Positions 8,802 to 17,181 of a DNA stretch of 36,784 bases are shown in pieces. This stretch comes from Lachnospiraceae bacterium (lineage in GTDB: Bacteria > Bacillota > Clostridia > Lachnospirales > Lachnospiraceae). The notes below the pieces were generated by a model, which was not told the origin of the DNA, did not search any database, and worked only from the letters and a program-made list of their open reading frames with translations. The translations under genes and the position numbers were made by a program. Every line of letters starts with the position of its first letter. Positions within the stretch are counted from its first letter, which is position 1. The stretch spans positions 1 through 36,784 of the forward strand of contig JAFSXC010000068.1 in assembly GCA_017450105.1 (NCBI GenBank), given 5' to 3'.

Positions 8802-11800
8802 TCATTTTTCATAACTGGTCGCCCACCAATCATTAAAGCTGGGTTGTGAGGGAGCGTTGGCTTTGATTATTTTATTTAATATCTCTACCTCCAGTGTCTC
8901 CCCCTCACTCGGATCGTTGCCTAAGGTAAACGTTATGGTAATATTACCCTCCTTATCCGCTTTCCAACTTGCTGAGGTGTTATGGTTCGTCGGTTCTTCC
9001 TTCACCTGTATGTTTTCTCCACTTTCTGTCTTCCAAGGCATTCCTCTGCCATATTGGTCTTTCAGGGTCAGGCCTTTTATTACTACCGTTGATCCCGCGG
9101 TAAGCTCAGCCCCGTTCTTTGCAGTTGATGAGTTTTTATCAAACTCAGCAGTCCCTTCAACCGACGTATCTTTCGATTCAGCGGCGGGCATCTCTTTCGA
9201 AGTATATGAATAATAATCCTTAGTATTTGTTGGAACGAAAACAGCTTTATATGCCTGTCCTGCCATAAATAAATCCTTCGGATCTCTACTGTTTGTTTTC
9301 GCTTCTATATCTCCCGTTGCCTGAACGACCAGGTATGAACAATAGTGGTTTTCATAATCGCCTGTTATCGATTTATGTACAACATACACTATACCTCCTG
9401 TTTCATCTCTCATTCCCTCGATCTTCACAAAAGGCTCTGGATCCGTAATTGCTTCCAAAATTACTGACGTTGCGACACAAGCCTGGTTAACTGTTACTTT
9501 ACACTGCTGCGGAGTCTCCGCGCCTCCACCCGTAACCGTAATGTACGCCGTCCCAGCTCCTTTCCCGGTAACCACTCCATTCTGATCGACCTCTGCCACA
9601 GCCGGATTATTCGAGCTCCAGGTCAACGGCACCGTCTCAGGAGTTACCTCCGCGGAAAGGAAGCTGCTATCTCCTACTTCAATCGTTAGCTTATCCAGCA
9701 GGGGAGTAATGGTTGCCTTATAAACTGTGACTATACAAGTAGCCGATTTTCCGGTCTTGGCACAGGTTGCCGTGATGACCGCATCCTTTGTTTCTGCCGC
9801 CTTTATATCCTGGGCAACAATTTTCCCGTTATTATCCACAGTCACAACAGACGGGTCGCTTGTAGACCACTTAACGCTGTCCCCTTCAGGATCTGTAATC
9901 GCCTTAAGTGTTTCCGATTCTCCCACAGGTAATTGTATACTCGAAGGTTCTATCTTCACCGATGGTGCTCTTACCACCACTTTGCATTTGGTTGGTTCCC
10001 AGGAATCCAGCCAGGCTTCTATCGTTGTTGTGCCGGCTTCCACAGGAGTAATCACACCATCCTTGACCACGGCCACTTTGGTGTCATCCGACTTCCATTT
10101 TATGTCATTTTCTCTCCCCGCCGGATCTGTCGATGCATAAGGCTTAAGATCGAATGTTTCACCCACGACAATACTCAGGGGGGGCTCCACCTCCAAAATG
10201 ACCCTCGGTTCCCTTACATTCACATAGCACTCAGCAGGCCTTCCCGAACCCAGACTGGCTTGTATGATGGCATTTCCTTTTCCTTTCGCCGTAATCTCTC
10301 CGGTTCTCGAATCCACCTCCGCCACGGCTTCATCTGTCGAACTCCAGGAAACCTCATTTTCCCTCCCGAGCGGATTTGTCTTCATTCCAAGCTTTTGCTT
10401 GTCACCCACGACCAGCTTCAGCTCCGTTTCATCCAATATCACCGACGGATCCACAACGGTCACATGGCAGGGCTTCGAGGTCTGCACTAGGCCATCCGCT
10501 GTCACAAACGAAGCCGTGATGTCCGTTTCACCCTTCTTCTTTGCCGTCACATAGCCTCTTTCATCCACTACTGCGACCTCCGGCTTCGTCGATTCCCAGA
10601 CGATGGTCACATCCTGCGGGATCGTTTCCACCTCCAGCCTCTGGGTCGCATCTACAAGGAGCTCGAGCGCCGTATCCCGGAGACCGATATAATACCCGCC
10701 TACCGTTACCGTGCAGGTATCCTTCGCACCGGCACACTCTGCCGTAATGATAGCCGTTCCGGGTCGGAGAGCCTTTACCTTTCCGTTCTGCACCGTCGCC
10801 ACCTTCGTATCATCCGAGCTCCAGCTCACAGGCAGATAATCCGGCGTACTTTTGCAGCTCAGCGTCGCCGTATCATCCACATCCAGGCTCACCGTCTCCG
10901 GAGTCACCTCGATCGCACCCCTCATGACAGATACCGTACAGGTCTCCGATACTTCCCCGAAGGAAGCCGTGATGATCGCATCCCCGGGATTTTTAACAGT
11001 CACAACTCCATTCTGGACCTCAGCGATATCCGGTTTATTGGAGGACCAGCTCAGCATGACATTTTCAGGTACCGTCTGATACATCAGGGTATGGGTTTCC
11101 CCTACATATGCACTGAAGAAGGTTTCCCCCAGCGTTATGGATCCGCTGGTGACCGTAACCACGCACTCTGCAGAATACCCACCGGCCGTTGCGGTAATCA
11201 CAGCAGTTCCCTCTGAAACAGCCGTGACAGCCCCTTCGTAGACCGTTGCCACTCTGGCATCGCTGGTACTCCACAGTACCTTCAGATCAGCCGGAAGAGT
11301 AGATGCGGTGAGCCTTGCCGTCCTCCCAAGATAAAGCTCCAGCTCTGTCTGGTCCAGATAGATTCCCTCCTTCAGAACCGTTACCTTGCATCTCCCATAG
11401 GACCTTTGTGACCATGCCGTCACATAGGTTGTTCCCGGGGAAACGCCCTTCACCTTCCCGTTTTTCACCGTAGCGATCTTCGGGTCCTCGCTGCTCCAGG
11501 ACAGGATCCGCCCCTTCGGGGTTACGGTGGCCTCCAGTTTTTTCTCCTCATCCACCCACACAGAAGCCGAATTCTTATCCAAAATCACCGAAGACTTATA
11601 GACCACAACCTGGCAGGTCAGCTTTTTCTTTCCTACCTTCGCTGTGATCGTCGTCAGACCCTCCGAGATTCCCTTCACCTTCCCGTTCATTTTCACACGG
11701 GCAATATCCCGGTTTTCGGAAGACCAAACAGCCTTCTGACCGGCTCCCTTGATCTTAAGCCTTTTGGATTGTCCCACCTCAAGCTGCAGCTCCTGTTTGC

Positions 11801-11903
11801 TGATCTTTACCGCCGCCTCAGCAGCTTCTGGTCTGATGACGACAAAGCCCGTCAGTATAAGTATTACTGCCAGAATCCCTGCTACCCGTTTTTTCCACTT
11901 CAT
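8802..11903 (-). CDS. Secreted protein with ten Big_2 Ig-like domains
   Basis: The 1033-aa product is read from ATG 11903 (MKWKKRVAGILAV), which has GGGGGA seven bases upstream; an in-frame ATG at 11918 lacks a good site. A signal peptide with an A-E-A-A cleavage-like stretch ends near residue 30. Ten Big_2-type repeats of about 75-85 residues follow to roughly residue 790, each with a x-x-VGxxxxL opening, a W-S-S-x-x-x-x-V/I-A-x-V core, a G-x-x-x-I-T-A strand and a closing strand with one Cys (for example RCKVTV, ECVVTV, TCTVTV). The final ~240 residues are a different, Cys-poor segment rich in Lys, Glu and Thr that I do not recognise, ending in FNDWWATSYEK. No anchor motif is visible. Downstream it nearly abuts the pseudo-papain gene; upstream 40 bases separate it from the smaller Big_2 gene. 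A structural or adhesive role is inference. Confidence 0.9.
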   Translation of the reverse strand: MKWKKRVAGILAVILILTGFVVIRPEAAEAAVKISKQELQLEVGQSKRLKIKGAGQKAVWSSENRDIARVKMNGKVKGISEGLTTITAKVGKKKLTCQVVVYKSSVILDKNSASVWVDEEKKLEATVTPKGRILSWSSEDPKIATVKNGKVKGVSPGTTYVTAWSQRSYGRCKVTVLKEGIYLDQTELELYLGRTARLTASTLPADLKVLWSTSDARVATVYEGAVTAVSEGTAVITATAGGYSAECVVTVTSGSITLGETFFSAYVGETHTLMYQTVPENVMLSWSSNKPDIAEVQNGVVTVKNPGDAIITASFGEVSETCTVSVMRGAIEVTPETVSLDVDDTATLSCKSTPDYLPVSWSSDDTKVATVQNGKVKALRPGTAIITAECAGAKDTCTVTVGGYYIGLRDTALELLVDATQRLEVETIPQDVTIVWESTKPEVAVVDERGYVTAKKKGETDITASFVTADGLVQTSKPCHVTVVDPSVILDETELKLVVGDKQKLGMKTNPLGRENEVSWSSTDEAVAEVDSRTGEITAKGKGNAIIQASLGSGRPAECYVNVREPRVILEVEPPLSIVVGETFDLKPYASTDPAGRENDIKWKSDDTKVAVVKDGVITPVEAGTTTIEAWLDSWEPTKCKVVVRAPSVKIEPSSIQLPVGESETLKAITDPEGDSVKWSTSDPSVVTVDNNGKIVAQDIKAAETKDAVITATCAKTGKSATCIVTVYKATITPLLDKLTIEVGDSSFLSAEVTPETVPLTWSSNNPAVAEVDQNGVVTGKGAGTAYITVTGGGAETPQQCKVTVNQACVATSVILEAITDPEPFVKIEGMRDETGGIVYVVHKSITGDYENHYCSYLVVQATGDIEAKTNSRDPKDLFMAGQAYKAVFVPTNTKDYYSYTSKEMPAAESKDTSVEGTAEFDKNSSTAKNGAELTAGSTVVIKGLTLKDQYGRGMPWKTESGENIQVKEEPTNHNTSASWKADKEGNITITFTLGNDPSEGETLEVEILNKIIKANAPSQPSFNDWWATSYEK

Positions 11904-11943
11904 ATCGAAATCCCCCATTCTGATTCGCAGATGCGTGTTTCCT

Positions 11944-12768
11944 TCAGTCCTTCCTTACCTTTACTTCACAGACGGCAAACCCGTTTTCCGTAGAAGCCAT
12001 AATCAGAGCGGTTCCCTCAGCGATCGCATATACGGTTCCGCTTTCTACCGTCGCCACGGAGCTGTTGCTGGAGCTCCAGCTCACGGCCGCATAATCCGGC
12101 ACCGTCGTCACCTTCAACACGCGGATTTCTCCCGGGATCATCTCCAACGTACTCTCCGACAGAGCGACTGCTTCATCGGTTACGGTAACAATGCAGCTCG
12201 CCGAAGCATTCCGCATCTTTGCCGATATTGTCGCCGTTCCCACGCTGTGGGCCTTTACGACACCATTCTCTACTGTGGCCACCTTCACATTGTCTGATTC
12301 CCAGGAGGTATAGCTGCCCGCCGGATTGGTTTCCGTCGTAAGGACAGCTTCCTCTCCGACGATCAACGTTACATTGGGCTTGTCTATCGTAATCGAGGGC
12401 GCCCACACCTTTACAATGCAGAAGAGCTTTCGTTTCCCGGCCTTTGCCCGGATTCGGGTTGCTCCCTCGCCGGTCGCCAGAACCCAGCCCTTCTTATCGA
12501 CTGTCGCGATCCCGGGATTTTCAGATATCCACTTAACCTTTTCGCCGTAATTCCTGACCTTAAGCTTCGCGGTGTCCCCCTCCATCAGCTTAAGCTTACT
12601 TTTATTCAACCTCGGCTCCGTTCCCGAAGGCTCGATTTCATGCACAAAAGCCGTCAGGTCCCCGACCGTCTTCTCCGCCGCCGGAATCTGCTGCGGAAGA
12701 GCTGCGGCAGCCAAAACCGCCGTCAGAGCCACCGCCGCCATCCGTTTCCAAAGAATCCCTTTTCTCAT
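11944..12768 (-). CDS. Secreted protein with three Big_2 Ig-like domains
   Basis: The product is 274 aa from ATG 12768 (MRKGILWKRM), preceded by AAGAGGA at six bases; the in-frame ATG at 12789 has its only purine run too close. A signal peptide (MAAVALTAVLAAAALPQQIPA) ends near residue 33. Three Big_2-like domains follow (about residues 54-130, 131-205, 206-274), with cores VKWISENPGIATVD, TSWESDNVKVATVE and VSWSSSNSSVATVE, and one Cys in the last strand of each (FCIVKV, SCIVTV, VCEVKV). It contains no further domain and no anchor. It is the first gene of the secreted operon, just downstream of a promoter and a terminator. The domain content closely echoes the next gene, so it may be a short paralogue or an interaction partner (inference). 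Confidence 0.88.
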   Translation of the reverse strand: MRKGILWKRMAAVALTAVLAAAALPQQIPAAEKTVGDLTAFVHEIEPSGTEPRLNKSKLKLMEGDTAKLKVRNYGEKVKWISENPGIATVDKKGWVLATGEGATRIRAKAGKRKLFCIVKVWAPSITIDKPNVTLIVGEEAVLTTETNPAGSYTSWESDNVKVATVENGVVKAHSVGTATISAKMRNASASCIVTVTDEAVALSESTLEMIPGEIRVLKVTTVPDYAAVSWSSSNSSVATVESGTVYAIAEGTALIMASTENGFAVCEVKVRKD

Positions 12769-12811
12769 ACCGATTCCTCTTAAATTCATTCCTGATTATA
12801 TAATCTCTTAC

Positions 12812-12820
12812 ATTATAACA
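12812..12820 (-). promoter_or_regulatory. Extended -10 promoter for the secreted-protein operon
   Basis: On the minus strand TGTTATAAT forms an extended -10 (TGn plus a perfect TATAAT at 12812-12817). A weak -35 (TTTATG) lies 16 bases upstream. Transcription would start near 12805, giving a leader of roughly 37 bases before ATG 12768. It lies between the terminator at 12867-12902 and the first gene, which supports a separate transcription unit. A second TATAAT at 12795-12800 is possible. Confidence 0.6.
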
Positions 12821-12866
12821 TAGTACCCCATATCATAAAGTATATTTCGGACAAAAACCCAAAAAA

Positions 12867-12902
12867 AATAAGAGGGCGCGGGCACCCTCTTATTCTTTTT
12901 TT
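12867..12902. terminator. Bidirectional rho-independent terminator
   Basis: A perfect 10-bp stem (AATAAGAGGG at 12867-12876 with CCCTCTTATT at 12885-12894) encloses an 8-base loop. It is followed by CTTTTTTT on the plus strand and by T8 on the minus strand (the A-run at 12861-12868), so it could work in both directions. It separates the secreted operon from read-through coming from the glyQS side. Confidence 0.85.
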
Positions 12903-12919
12903 CGTAAGCTGCAAGATTC

Positions 12920-12953
12920 GTTACTGTTCACACCCAATGTCAGCAGCTTAAGC
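12920..12953 (+). repeat. Left terminal inverted repeat of the MITE-like element
   Basis: These 34 bases are the exact reverse complement of 13101-13134. The outer end reads GTTACTGTTCACACCC and the inner end CAGCAGCTTAAGC. Confidence 0.9.
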
Positions 12954-13100
12954 CCATATACTTCCTCGGAGCGCGAGTAAGAGGGCCCCGGACCGAGCAC
13001 GGGGGGACCGATGCTTTTCCGGGAGGACACTATTTTCGCGGGGCCCCCGCGCACAGAGTCTGGGAGATGGCTTATGGGAGCGACGCCAATACGTAAATTT

Positions 13101-13134
13101 GCTTAAGCTGCTGACATTGGGTGTGAACAGTAAC
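13101..13134 (-). repeat. Right terminal inverted repeat of the MITE-like element
   Basis: These 34 bases are the exact reverse complement of 12920-12953, with no mismatch. The octamer CAAGATTC follows directly. Confidence 0.9.
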
Positions 13135-13193
13135 CAAGATTCTGATTCTCACATATCGTTTTTGTGGAAACAGGAGCGCAGATATGCATTCCG

Positions 13194-13202
13194 TGGTATA
13201 AT
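13194..13202 (+). promoter_or_regulatory. Extended -10 promoter of the 57-aa gene
   Basis: TGGTATAAT gives a TGn extension and a perfect TATAAT at 13197-13202. No convincing -35 is found at 16-18 bases upstream, as is common for extended -10 promoters. The start would fall about 40 bases before ATG 13249. The promoter lies about 50 bases beyond the right end of the MITE-like element. Confidence 0.55.
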
Positions 13203-13248
13203 GCAAATGGATACATTCTGTTTAAGCATAAAAAACGGAGGTGATACT

Positions 13249-13422
13249 ATGCCGCCAAATGAAAAGGAGATCAACAACAATCTGTTTGATCAGCTCTCCA
13301 TTGTGGAAAGATTTGAGGATGCGCTGAATCTGGGAGAGACGGAAGCAAGGAAAGAAATTGAAAGGATCAAAAAGGAGATCAACCGTAAGCTCTATCAGAA
13401 ACTGCCATTGATCAGTGAATAA
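13249..13422 (+). CDS. Small charged helical protein, 57 aa, unknown function
   Basis: ATG 13249 is preceded by an almost ideal ribosome binding site (GGAGGTGAT, six bases before ATG). The frame is open further upstream, but no better start exists there. The product MPPNEKEINN... is rich in Glu, Lys, Ile and Asn and is probably helical throughout (RKEIERIKKEINRKLYQKLP); it has no signal peptide, membrane segment or cysteine. It is alone on its strand, facing the end of glyQS, with its own extended -10 promoter and the hairpin at 13447-13472 after the stop. I do not recognise the family. The sequence signals make a real gene likely despite its size. Confidence 0.7.
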   Translation: MPPNEKEINNNLFDQLSIVERFEDALNLGETEARKEIERIKKEINRKLYQKLPLISE

Positions 13423-13446
13423 TGCAAATCATTCTGGTTCAGAAAA

Positions 13447-13472
13447 AATCGCGGCCTTGCATGGCCGCGATT
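13447..13472 (-). terminator. Rho-independent terminator of glyQS
   Basis: A perfect 10-bp stem AATCGCGGCC (13447-13456) / GGCCGCGATT (13463-13472) has a 6-base loop. On the minus strand it is followed by T6, so it ends the glyQS transcript. On the plus strand the U-tract is poor, so it would stop the 57-aa gene only weakly. Confidence 0.85.
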
Positions 13473-13504
13473 CTTCACCTCTCATTATCTGTATTTTTCC
13501 CGTC

Positions 13505-14902
13505 CTAAAACGCAAACTTATCCGCAAACCAGTCCTTTAAATCCGCGATCTTCACCCGCTCCTGCTCCATCGAATCACGGAAGCGGATGGTAACGGCTTC
13601 GTCGGTTTCGGAGTCGAAGTCGTAGGTAATGCAGAACGGGGTTCCGATCTCGTCCTGCCGGCGGTAGCGCTTTCCGATATTGCCGCGTTCGTCAAATTCG
13701 CACATATAATACTTGCTCATCTCGAGATAGATCTTTTCGGCACCCTCATTCAGCTTCTTCGAGAGCGGCAGCACGGCGATCTTTACCGGCGCGAGCGCGG
13801 GATGGAAATGGAGAACGGTCCGCATATCCGGCTTCTCCTCGGTTCCGATATTTTCCTCGTCATAGGCATCGCACAGGAAGGCGAGCACAACCCGGTCCGC
13901 GCCGAGCGAGGGCTCGATCACGTAGGGGATGTATTTCTCGTTCTTTGTATCGTCAAAATAGCTCATATCCTGACCCGAGGTTTCCTGATGTCTCGTCAGG
14001 TCGTAATCGGTCCGGTCCGCGACGCCCCACAGCTCGCCCCAGCCGAAGGGGAAGAGATATTCGAAGTCCGTCGTGGCATTCGAGTAGAAGGAAAGCTCCT
14101 CCTTGTCGTGGTCACGAAGCCGGAGATTCTCCTCCTTCATACCAAGGGAAAGCAGCCACTGATGGCAGAAATCCTTCCAGTATTTAAACCACTCCAGATC
14201 CGTTCCGGGCTCGCAAAAGAACTCCAGCTCCATCTGCTCGAATTCCCTGGTACGGAAGGTAAAGTTTCCGGGGGTAATCTCATTCCGGAAGGACTTTCCG
14301 ATCTGGCAGATCCCGAACGGGACCTTTTTCCGGCTGGTCCGCTGGACATTCTTAAAGTTTACAAAGATACCCTGCGCGGTTTCGGGCCGCAGGTACACGG
14401 TATTCTTCGCGTCCTCGGTCACTCCCTGGAAGGTCTTGAACATCAGGTTAAACTGGCGGATATCGGTAAAGTTATGCTTTCCGCAGGAGGGGCAGGGAAT
14501 TTTATGCTCCTCGATAAAATCATACATTTCCTCGTTCGTCCAGCCGTCCACGGATTTCTCAAGCGCAATGCCCTGTTCCTTCGCAAAGCTTTCGATGAGC
14601 TGGTCCGCCCGGAACCGTTCTTTACATTCCCGGCAGTCCATCAGCGGATCCGAAAAGCTCTTAATATGGCCGGAGGCCACATAGGTCTGGGTATTCATCA
14701 GGATCGCGCAGTCCACGCCCGTATTATAGGGATTTTCCTGGACAAACTTCTGCCACCAGGCCTTTTTGACATTGTTCTTCAGCTCCACCCCGAGATTTCC
14801 GTAATCCCAGGTATTGGCCAACCCGCCGTAGATCTCGGAGCCGGGGAAGATAAAGCCCCGTCCCTTCGCCAGCGTTACGATCTTTTCCATTGTTTTTTCC
14901 AT
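13505..14902 (-). CDS. glyQS: Glycine--tRNA ligase, single-chain alpha2 type
   Basis: The enzyme charges tRNA-Gly with glycine using ATP in the cytoplasm. The chosen start at 14902 ([17 protein letters not shown]) has GAGGAG eight bases upstream; the longer frame to 14992 adds a tail without family support. Length is 465 aa, usual for the dimeric class. Visible features are the N-terminal [20 protein letters not shown] block, a CxxC...CxxC pair (CRECKERF and CPSCGKHNF) likely binding zinc, class II motif 2 ([21 protein letters not shown]) and motif 3 ([13 protein letters not shown]), and a C-terminal anticodon-binding domain with [11 protein letters not shown]. It is the last gene after the M16 peptidase, era, recO and lipoprotein genes. 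There is no T-box leader in the 101 bases before it, so its expression probably depends on the upstream unit. Confidence 0.97.
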   Translation of the reverse strand: MEKTMEKIVTLAKGRGFIFPGSEIYGGLANTWDYGNLGVELKNNVKKAWWQKFVQENPYNTGVDCAILMNTQTYVASGHIKSFSDPLMDCRECKERFRADQLIESFAKEQGIALEKSVDGWTNEEMYDFIEEHKIPCPSCGKHNFTDIRQFNLMFKTFQGVTEDAKNTVYLRPETAQGIFVNFKNVQRTSRKKVPFGICQIGKSFRNEITPGNFTFRTREFEQMELEFFCEPGTDLEWFKYWKDFCHQWLLSLGMKEENLRLRDHDKEELSFYSNATTDFEYLFPFGWGELWGVADRTDYDLTRHQETSGQDMSYFDDTKNEKYIPYVIEPSLGADRVVLAFLCDAYDEENIGTEEKPDMRTVLHFHPALAPVKIAVLPLSKKLNEGAEKIYLEMSKYYMCEFDERGNIGKRYRRQDEIGTPFCITYDFDSETDEAVTIRFRDSMEQERVKIADLKDWFADKFAF

Positions 14903-15003
14903 GTTTGTCTCCTCTATAAAAATTGTAGTTTTTTCTGCCTCACACCGGTCGGCTGCCGGTCCCGCAACCGCCCAAAAGCCGACTTCGGACAAGATCCGGC
15001 TCC

Positions 15004-15609
15004 TTATTTATAAATAATATAGGCAAGCTCCGTCATGGATTCGTTCTTGCTCTTTTCCACGGTCGCAAGACCCTTATCCTTCTCATCGGTCGTTACATGG
15101 TCGGATACATAGAGGATCCTTCCCGGAACCTTTATATTCACACCGATCGAGGTTTCCAGGACCACGATCTTCCGCTCCGGGATCTCCAGCACCTCGTCGA
15201 CAGCCGCTGTTGTCCCGTCCTCCGTCTTGGTAAACGTCGTATCGAAGTCGAAGCCCTCGGCCTGGGCCTTTACCACGGTTCCCGTATAAAAGATCCGCCG
15301 GTTAAAGTCCGCATAGGTCTTCCAGTTGGAATAGGTCAGCGTCAGGGTCGCAGTCCCGTCCTCCATCTCGTAGCCGGTTTCCTCTACGGTTCCCTCCGTA
15401 CTCTGAAATTCCGCTATTTCTTCTGTAATGAAGCTTTCCAGCTCCGATTCGCTGTAATAGCTCTGGTCCATTTTTTCTACCGAGGTCTCGGTAACGGTTC
15501 CGTCCTTGTCGACGAAGATCGTGCTTTTTTCGGCATCATATCCCCCGCATGCGCAAAAAAACACCATCAGAACCAGGGCCAGGACCAGTGGATATACTCT
15601 CCTCTTCAT
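15004..15609 (-). CDS. Putative lipoprotein of unknown function
   Basis: The product is 201 aa with GGAGGGAAGG just before the ATG. The N-terminus ([21 protein letters not shown]) is a short lipoprotein signal with the acylated Cys probably at residue 21, followed by GGYD. The mature part is acidic, with a [15 protein letters not shown] segment and alternating beta-like stretches, and one long domain to the C-terminus (ELAYIIYK). There is no motif I can name. It sits 35 bases after recO and 101 bases before glyQS, in the same direction, and is likely co-transcribed with them. Membrane anchoring is inferred from the signal; no function should be assigned. Confidence 0.85.
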   Translation of the reverse strand: MKRRVYPLVLALVLMVFFCACGGYDAEKSTIFVDKDGTVTETSVEKMDQSYYSESELESFITEEIAEFQSTEGTVEETGYEMEDGTATLTLTYSNWKTYADFNRRIFYTGTVVKAQAEGFDFDTTFTKTEDGTTAAVDEVLEIPERKIVVLETSIGVNIKVPGRILYVSDHVTTDEKDKGLATVEKSKNESMTELAYIIYK

Positions 15610-15644
15610 TCCTTCCCTCCAAAATGACGACTCATTATAGCATT

Positions 15645-16286
15645 TTAAGACAGAAGTTTCAAGGAGGGGAACTCACGGGGTATGGTTCTTTTCATATAAT
15701 CGTCCAGAACCCGGGAAAGCTCCTCGATCACACCCTCCTCCACATGAAAGGAATAGAGCTTTTTCAGCTCCGCTCCCACAATGAAGGAGAAGGTATAGCG
15801 CGCCGTTTCGCTTAATTTCAGATGCGAGATATCCGGGTAGGCCCCGTCGATTACAAAGGTCTTCAGCTCGAAGATCCTGCGTACCAGCGTATTTGAAAAA
15901 TGCTCCGACAAAAGCGCCTTCAGAGAATAAAAAAGAAGGGCCAGCTCCCCCGTCCCTTCCAGATTTTCCTGGGATACATAGGCCGCCAGCTCGAGAAAGT
16001 AGGAGCCGTAGGCCAGCGTTTCCAGGTCCATTGTAAGCTCCCGGAAATAGTGGGTAATCTCCGCCTTGTGAAGATTGTAGGCGGTTTTCCCGTATCCCAG
16101 AACAAAGCGGCCCTGGGCGAAGGGATTCGCAGCAGCCACAAAGGGGCTGTTCGGCCGCCTTGCCCCATGCGCAAACACGGTTATCTTGCCCAGCTCCTTC
16201 GTAAGGAGCACCAGGCGTTTATCGTTTTCCCCGACGGGCTGCGCCAAAAGAACCATTCCCTGAACGGCCGTATCCTCATGATTCAT
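15645..16286 (-). CDS. recO: DNA repair protein RecO
   Basis: RecO acts with RecF and RecR to load RecA on gapped single-stranded DNA. The 213-aa product has the family N-terminal OB fold (AVQGMVLLAQPVGENDKRLVLLTKELGKI, here within residues 7-35) and the ARRPNSPF and LHKAEITHYFRELTMDLETL blocks, followed by a helical domain. It contains no cysteine at all, so the C-terminal Cys4 zinc site seen in many RecO proteins is absent, and the protein is about 30 residues shorter than usual. The start at 16286 overlaps the end of era by 11 bases, which suggests coupled translation; era followed by recO is a common clostridial arrangement. Confidence 0.92.
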   Translation of the reverse strand: MNHEDTAVQGMVLLAQPVGENDKRLVLLTKELGKITVFAHGARRPNSPFVAAANPFAQGRFVLGYGKTAYNLHKAEITHYFRELTMDLETLAYGSYFLELAAYVSQENLEGTGELALLFYSLKALLSEHFSNTLVRRIFELKTFVIDGAYPDISHLKLSETARYTFSFIVGAELKKLYSFHVEEGVIEELSRVLDDYMKRTIPREFPSLKLLS

Positions 16287-17181
16287 CCGTAAACCCCAGA
16301 TTCTTCAGCATCGCTTCACTCTCCCGCCAGTTCCTCTTGACCTTGACAAAGAGCTTCAAAAGGCATTTCTTCTCAAGGCTTTTTTCCAGCTCATACCGGG
16401 CGTTGGTCCCGATCTTTTTCAGCATCGAACCGCCTTTTCCGATAATGATCCCCTTATGGCTGTCCTTTTCGCAGATCACATCGGCATAGATCGTAACCGA
16501 CCCGTCACGGTTCGTATGAAAGTCCTCGATGGTCACGGCGATTCCGTGAGGCACCTCCTCAGACAACGCATGCAGCGCCTTCTCTCTTATGATCTCCGCG
16601 GCGAGCTGCCGCATCGTCTGATCCGTCAGATCGTCCTCCTCATAGAAAAACGGGCCCTCCGGAAGACAGGAAAAAACGGCCTCCTTCAGCTCCTCCAGGT
16701 TCGCCCCGGTCTTGGCAGAGACCGGAACGATCTCGGCGAAATCGAACACCTCCCGGTACCGGTCGATGGTGGCGAGGATCTCATTCGGATTCTTCAGTAC
16801 ATCCATCTTATTGACCACCAGGATCACCGGCGTCTTTTCCTCCTTCAGAAGCTCCCGGATCCTCTCCTCGTTTTTTCCGAGAACAGGACCCTGATTCTCC
16901 GTGGGCTCCACCAGCCACAGCAGTACATCCACGTCCTTCGCCGCCTGGCGGATCGAGGAAACCATGTATTCGCCGAGTTTATTCCGGGCCTCGATCATGC
17001 CCGGGGTATCTAAAAACACGATCTGACCCTTCTTTGGCACCGTCAGGATCCCGCGGATCTTGTGGCGCGTGGTCTGGGGCTTTTTGCTGGTGATCGCCAC
17101 CTTCGCCCCCACCATCGCGTTCATCAGCGTACTCTTTCCGACGTTCGGTCTTCCGATGATGGTCACAAAGCCGCTTTTCAT
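16276..17181 (-). CDS. era: GTPase Era, 30S ribosome assembly
   Basis: Era binds GTP and the 3' end of 16S rRNA during small-subunit maturation. The 301-aa length is typical. G1 is GRPNVGKST (10-18), a threonine-rich G2 follows (KKPQTTRH), G3 is DTPGM (58-62), G4 is NKMD (124-127) and G5 is VSAKTG. The C-terminal KH domain (about 200-290) keeps the GxxG loop in IIIGKGGSMLKKIG. Its ATG overlaps the stop of the M16 peptidase gene by four bases (ATGA), and its end overlaps recO. Confidence 0.98.
   Translation of the reverse strand: MKSGFVTIIGRPNVGKSTLMNAMVGAKVAITSKKPQTTRHKIRGILTVPKKGQIVFLDTPGMIEARNKLGEYMVSSIRQAAKDVDVLLWLVEPTENQGPVLGKNEERIRELLKEEKTPVILVVNKMDVLKNPNEILATIDRYREVFDFAEIVPVSAKTGANLEELKEAVFSCLPEGPFFYEEDDLTDQTMRQLAAEIIREKALHALSEEVPHGIAVTIEDFHTNRDGSVTIYADVICEKDSHKGIIIGKGGSMLKKIGTNARYELEKSLEKKCLLKLFVKVKRNWRESEAMLKNLGFTDES

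Larger units (their letters stand above)
12912..13142. mobile_element. MITE-like element, 215 bp, 34-bp perfect TIRs and 8-bp target duplication
   Basis: The element proper spans 12920-13134. Its ends are exact inverted copies of 34 bases (12920-12953 and 13101-13134, starting GTTACTGTTCACACCC). Immediately outside both ends lies the same octamer CAAGATTC (12912-12919 and 13135-13142), as expected of a target-site duplication. The interior codes for nothing I can support. It holds GC-rich hairpins, including CGCGGGG-C-CCCCGCG at 13037-13051 and CCCGGA/TCCGGG at 12987-12992 and 13018-13023. No transposase is present, so this is a non-autonomous element. It sits directly upstream of the promoter of the 57-aa gene. 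Confidence 0.8.

Noticed and set aside
1..12768. Sortase, SLH or dockerin anchoring of the secreted proteins
   Set aside because: No such motif is found at the ends of the three complete proteins; the fourth is cut by the window edge.
13802..15013. Long plus-strand open frame (403 codons) opposite glyQS
   Set aside because: It is an antisense shadow: the minus strand encodes a full, motif-bearing GlyRS, and the frame has no ribosome site or recognisable protein.
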